DNA of 41,246 nucleotides from positions 1 to 41,246 of the forward strand of contig VAZV01000197.1 of NCBI GenBank assembly GCA_005884765.1, in the 5' to 3' direction. This document shows, piece after piece, positions 38,450 through 41,246 of this stretch (within the stretch, counting starts at the first letter, position 1; the number at the start of each line of letters is the position of its first letter). Below the pieces are notes generated by a model. The model did no database searches. It was not told the DNA's origin and saw only the letters and a list, made by a program, of their open reading frames with translations. This stretch comes from Alphaproteobacteria bacterium. Lineage in GTDB: Bacteria > Pseudomonadota > Alphaproteobacteria > Rhizobiales > Xanthobacteraceae. The position numbers and the translations under genes are program-made.

Positions 38450-39529
38450 ATGGCCGACGAGAACGACACATCAGACAAGACAGAAGACCCGACGCAAAAA
38501 CGTCTCGACGAAGCGCTTGAGCGGGGCGACGTCGCCAAAAGCCAGGAAATCAACACCTGGTTCGTGATCGCGGGCGCGACGCTGCTGCTCTCGACGTTCT
38601 CCGGGTCGATCGGCGGCGGCATCCTGGTGCCGATGCGCAATCTGATCGCCAATTCCTGGATGATCCGCAGCGACGGACCCGGGCTTCTGGCGCTGACGGC
38701 CTCGCTTGAATATGCCGTCGTCGCGGCGATCGGCGTGCCGTTGTTGATGCTGGCGATTGCGGCGATCATCGGCAACGTGGTGCAGCACCGCCTGGTATGG
38801 TCCGGCGAGGCGCTCAAGCCCAAGCTCAGCAAGATATCGCCAGCCTCCGGCGCCAAGCGGATTTTCGGCAAGCAGGCGGCAGCGAACTTCGCCAAGGGTA
38901 TCTTCAAGGTCACAGCGCTGGGCGCCGTGATGACGGCGATCCTGTGGCCGGAGCGCCATCGCCTGGAATCGATGGTGCGGCTCGACCCGACGGCGATCCT
39001 GGGGACGACCACGACCTTGACCCAGCATCTGATGGGCGCGGTGGTGGCCATGCTCGCCGTGGTCGCGATCGCGGACTATTTGTTCCAGTACCGGCAATGG
39101 TTCGAGCGGCAGAAGATGTCGCTGCAGGAGATGAAGGAGGAGTTCAAGCAGTCCGAAGGCGATCCGCACATCAAGGCCCGAATCCGCCAATTGCGGCAGG
39201 CGCGCATGAAGAAGCGGATGATGGCCGCGGTTCCCAAGGCCTCCGTTATCATCACCAACCCGACCCACTATTCGGTGGCGCTGTCCTACGAGCGCGGCAT
39301 GTCGGCGCCGGTCTGCGTCGCCAAGGGCGCCGACAACATCGCGTTCAAAATCAGGGAAGTCGCGCAACAACACGGCATCCCGATCGTCGAAAACGTGCCG
39401 CTGGCTCGGGCGCTCTATGCCACCGTCGAGATCGACGAGGAAATTCCGGTCGAGCACTATCATGCGGTCGCAGAAATTATCGGTTACGTGATGGGCTTGC
39501 GGCGGGGTCTGTCCGGCCGGCGGATCTAA
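38450..39529 (+). CDS. flhB: flagellar export switch protein FlhB
   Basis: The 359-aa protein has a basic/acidic cytoplasmic N-terminus (DKTEDPTQKRLDEALERGDV), four membrane helices within about residues 30-210, and a cytoplasmic domain with the self-cleavage site NPTH at residues 270-273 (IITNPTHYSVAL). Cleavage switches export specificity from hook to filament substrates. The C-terminal VENVPLARALYATVEIDEEI is the conserved end. It follows fliR by 13 nt and is the last gene of the run before cckA. Confidence 0.97.
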   Translation: MADENDTSDKTEDPTQKRLDEALERGDVAKSQEINTWFVIAGATLLLSTFSGSIGGGILVPMRNLIANSWMIRSDGPGLLALTASLEYAVVAAIGVPLLMLAIAAIIGNVVQHRLVWSGEALKPKLSKISPASGAKRIFGKQAAANFAKGIFKVTALGAVMTAILWPERHRLESMVRLDPTAILGTTTTLTQHLMGAVVAMLAVVAIADYLFQYRQWFERQKMSLQEMKEEFKQSEGDPHIKARIRQLRQARMKKRMMAAVPKASVIITNPTHYSVALSYERGMSAPVCVAKGADNIAFKIREVAQQHGIPIVENVPLARALYATVEIDEEIPVEHYHAVAEIIGYVMGLRRGLSGRRI

Positions 39530-39668
39530 GGAGGGCCGGCAAGGGTCAGAAAGCGGCGCAAAAGGCCTTGAACTCAAGGAAATAGCCCCCCGATGCCCTT
39601 GCGCTGGCCGCTCCGATTCAGGCACTCAGGGGCATCACCACCTGACAAGACAGGGTTAAGTCCCCGGC

Positions 39669-41246
39669 ATGACCACCGCGACTGACAACGATCCGCCCCG
39701 GGAACCGATGGCCGTCCATGAACCGGCACGGCGCAGCGGCAGCATCGTGCTGGTCTTGCTGGTGGCGGTCTCCCTGGTTGCGGTGGCGGTCGCGCTGATG
39801 ACCATCGGGCGGGCGCAGGCGCAGCCTTACATATTGGGCGTCCTGGCGCTGTTGGCGATGGTCGGGCTGTTCAACCTGTTCGCATTCGCCGCCGGCATCG
39901 TCCGTTTCGCCAACCGCAGCGCCGACGATCCGATCATGGGGCATATCGCCGACCACGCCTTTGATGGGCTGGCGGTCACCGACCCGCGCGGCCATGTGGT
40001 TTATTCCAATGCCGCCTATCTCGCGCTGACGGGCGCCGCAGGCGCCCAGGATGTGCGGCCCATCGAGCGGGTCTTCATCGGTAATCCGGATGTCTCCGAA
40101 GCGGTGTTTCGCCTGCTCAAGGCGGGGCGCGAGGGCAAGCGGCAACAGGAGGAGGTGCGGATTGCAGGCACCGAGGGAGCCCACGGCCGCTGGCTCAGGA
40201 TGCGGGTTCGCCCGCTCGGCCAGGGCAAGCATGAGGCGAAATACTCGGTGTGGTCGATCGCCGACATCACCCGCGACCGCGAGCGGCAGGAGGACGTGTT
40301 CAAGGAGTTGCAGCACGCCATCGAATATCTCGATCACGCGCCGTGCGGGTTCTTCTCGGTCAATGCGCTCGGCGATCTCGTCTATGTCAATGCGACGCTC
40401 GCGAACTGGCTGGATCACGATCTTGCCGAAATAGGCTCGGGCGGGTTGAAGCTGTCCGATATCGTTTCCGGCGACGGCGCTTCGCTGCTGAGTTCGATCG
40501 TGGCCGCGCCCGGCGAAGTCAAGACCGAGGTGTTCGATATCGACCTGCGCATGCGCGGCGGCAAGACCATGCCGGTGCGGCTCTATCACAAGCTCGCTTT
40601 CGGCGCCGACGGCGCGCCCGGTCTGTCGCGTACGCTCGTGATCAGCCGCGCCCGCGACGAGCGTTCCGATCCGCAGCGCGCCGCCGAAGTCCGCTTCATG
40701 CGCTTCTTCGACCACACCCCGATGGCGATCGCGACCGTGGATCGATCGGGCGCGGTGGTCCGCGCCAACGCGCGTTTCGCCAAATTGGCGCAGAGCCTGG
40801 ACCTCGACGGCGCAGCCCACAAGTCGATCTTCCGCACCGTCAACAGCCGGGACCGCGGCCTGCTGATCTCCGCGATCAACCGCGCAGCGGACGGGCAGGG
40901 CGATATCCCCCCGGTCGAGGCGATGCTGGAGGGCGCCAAGGAGCGCTGGGGGCAGTTCTTCGTCACCTCGGTCGAGGAAGACGAGCGCGACACCGAGGCT
41001 GCAATCGTCTACATGCTGGAGACCACCGAGCGGCGCGCGCTGGAAAACCAGATCAACCAGTCGCAGAAGATGGACATGGTCGGCCAGCTCGCCGGCGGCA
41101 TCGCGCACGACTTCAATAATGTGCTCTCCGCGATCATGATGGCCAACGATTTCCTGCTCAACGCGCACAAGCCGACCGACCCTTCGTTCCAGGACATCAT
41201 GCAGATCAAGCAGAACGCGACCCGCGCGGCGACGCTGGTGCGGCAG
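39669..41246 (+). CDS. cckA: cell-cycle hybrid histidine kinase CckA (3' end outside window)
   Basis: The frame is open from ATG 39669 to the window end (526 codons). Two membrane helices (about residues 23-47 and 55-78; SIVLVLLVAVSLVAVAVALM) are followed by PAS domains (about 90-200, 215-330 and 345-465). The dimerisation helix QSQKMDMVGQLAGGIAHDFN has the phosphorylated His at residue 480. This helix and the following NNVLSAIMMANDFLLN are what I know from CckA. CckA phosphorylates ChpT, which passes phosphate to CtrA, the regulator whose boxes lie upstream of several flagellar genes in this window. The ATPase and receiver domains are beyond the window. It starts 139 nt after flhB; the ribosome site is weak. 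Confidence 0.93.
   Translation, partial: MTTATDNDPPREPMAVHEPARRSGSIVLVLLVAVSLVAVAVALMTIGRAQAQPYILGVLALLAMVGLFNLFAFAAGIVRFANRSADDPIMGHIADHAFDGLAVTDPRGHVVYSNAAYLALTGAAGAQDVRPIERVFIGNPDVSEAVFRLLKAGREGKRQQEEVRIAGTEGAHGRWLRMRVRPLGQGKHEAKYSVWSIADITRDRERQEDVFKELQHAIEYLDHAPCGFFSVNALGDLVYVNATLANWLDHDLAEIGSGGLKLSDIVSGDGASLLSSIVAAPGEVKTEVFDIDLRMRGGKTMPVRLYHKLAFGADGAPGLSRTLVISRARDERSDPQRAAEVRFMRFFDHTPMAIATVDRSGAVVRANARFAKLAQSLDLDGAAHKSIFRTVNSRDRGLLISAINRAADGQGDIPPVEAMLEGAKERWGQFFVTSVEEDERDTEAAIVYMLETTERRALENQINQSQKMDMVGQLAGGIAHDFNNVLSAIMMANDFLLNAHKPTDPSFQDIMQIKQNATRAATLVRQ

Noticed and set aside
39618..41168. 516-codon open frame antisense to cckA
   Set aside because: The plus strand encodes an uninterrupted kinase with membrane helices, PAS domains and an H-box.
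1..41246. tRNA or rRNA genes
   Set aside because: None recognised on either strand.

Overview
The window comes from an alphaproteobacterium, most likely Bradyrhizobium or a close relative in the Nitrobacteraceae. The evidence is high GC, flagellar genes of the Caulobacter/rhizobial type (flaF, fliX, a MotE-like protein, a DUF6468/PflI-like protein), a CckA-type kinase, a CTSA-type DksA, and several intergenic palindromic repeat families that I know from Bradyrhizobium genomes. Most of the window is one flagellar locus, probably for the single (sub)polar flagellum, interrupted by two accessory stretches.

Layout. 1-2.8 kb: end of one flagellin, a complete flagellin, flaF and an unrecognised small gene. 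2.8-5.3 kb (minus): a FlaG-like gene, then the operon flgI-flgJ(cheL-like)-flgN, divergent from fliX (5.7-6.1 kb). 6.2-11.6 kb is non-flagellar: an HxlR regulator divergent from an NAD(P)-binding oxidoreductase, dksA, a 2-keto-4-pentenoate hydratase-like gene, about 0.7 kb of non-coding repeats, a VapBC pair, a 26-residue membrane peptide and inorganic pyrophosphatase. 11.8-15.2 kb (minus): operon flgF-flgG-flgA-flgH. 15.6-22.4 kb (plus): fliL-fliM-PflI-like-MotE-like, then a very large periplasmic TPR protein. 22.4-26.7 kb is a decayed islet: a frameshifted LysR gene, a metallo-beta-lactamase-fold protein, a second LysR remnant split by a small palindromic element, small membrane peptides, a duplicated piece of the TPR gene 3' end, and a HigBA pair. 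26.9-31.6 kb (minus): a PLP enzyme, a TrpX-type ABC binding protein, an LVIVD-repeat protein and a VOC-fold protein. 31.9-35.7 kb (minus): fliO-fliP and a WG-repeat exported protein. 36.1-39.5 kb (plus): flgB-flgC-fliE-fliQ-fliR-flhB. The window ends inside cckA.

How the genes work together. The flagellar genes supply export gate parts (fliO, P, Q, R, flhB), rod and ring parts (flgB, C, F, G, H, I, fliE, flgA, flgJ), the switch (fliM), stator-associated functions (fliL, MotE-like) and filament (flagellins, flaF, flaG). The non-coding DNA carries a readable regulatory code. TTAA-N7-TTAA CtrA-type boxes precede flagellin, flgB and the TPR gene, and weaker versions precede flaF, fliX and fliL. 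Good sigma-54 -24/-12 promoters precede flgI and flgF. CGGC-N6/7-GCC palindromes resembling FlbD sites lie upstream of flgI and around the flgB promoter. This is the Caulobacter early/middle class logic, and cckA, the kinase at the head of the CtrA phosphorelay, lies immediately after flhB.

The most novel-looking items are the CtrA-box-preceded giant TPR protein, the triple CtrA half-site array at the flagellin promoter, and the islet between direct repeats of the TPR 3' end. All functional statements are from sequence reading and remembered family knowledge; no database search was run.
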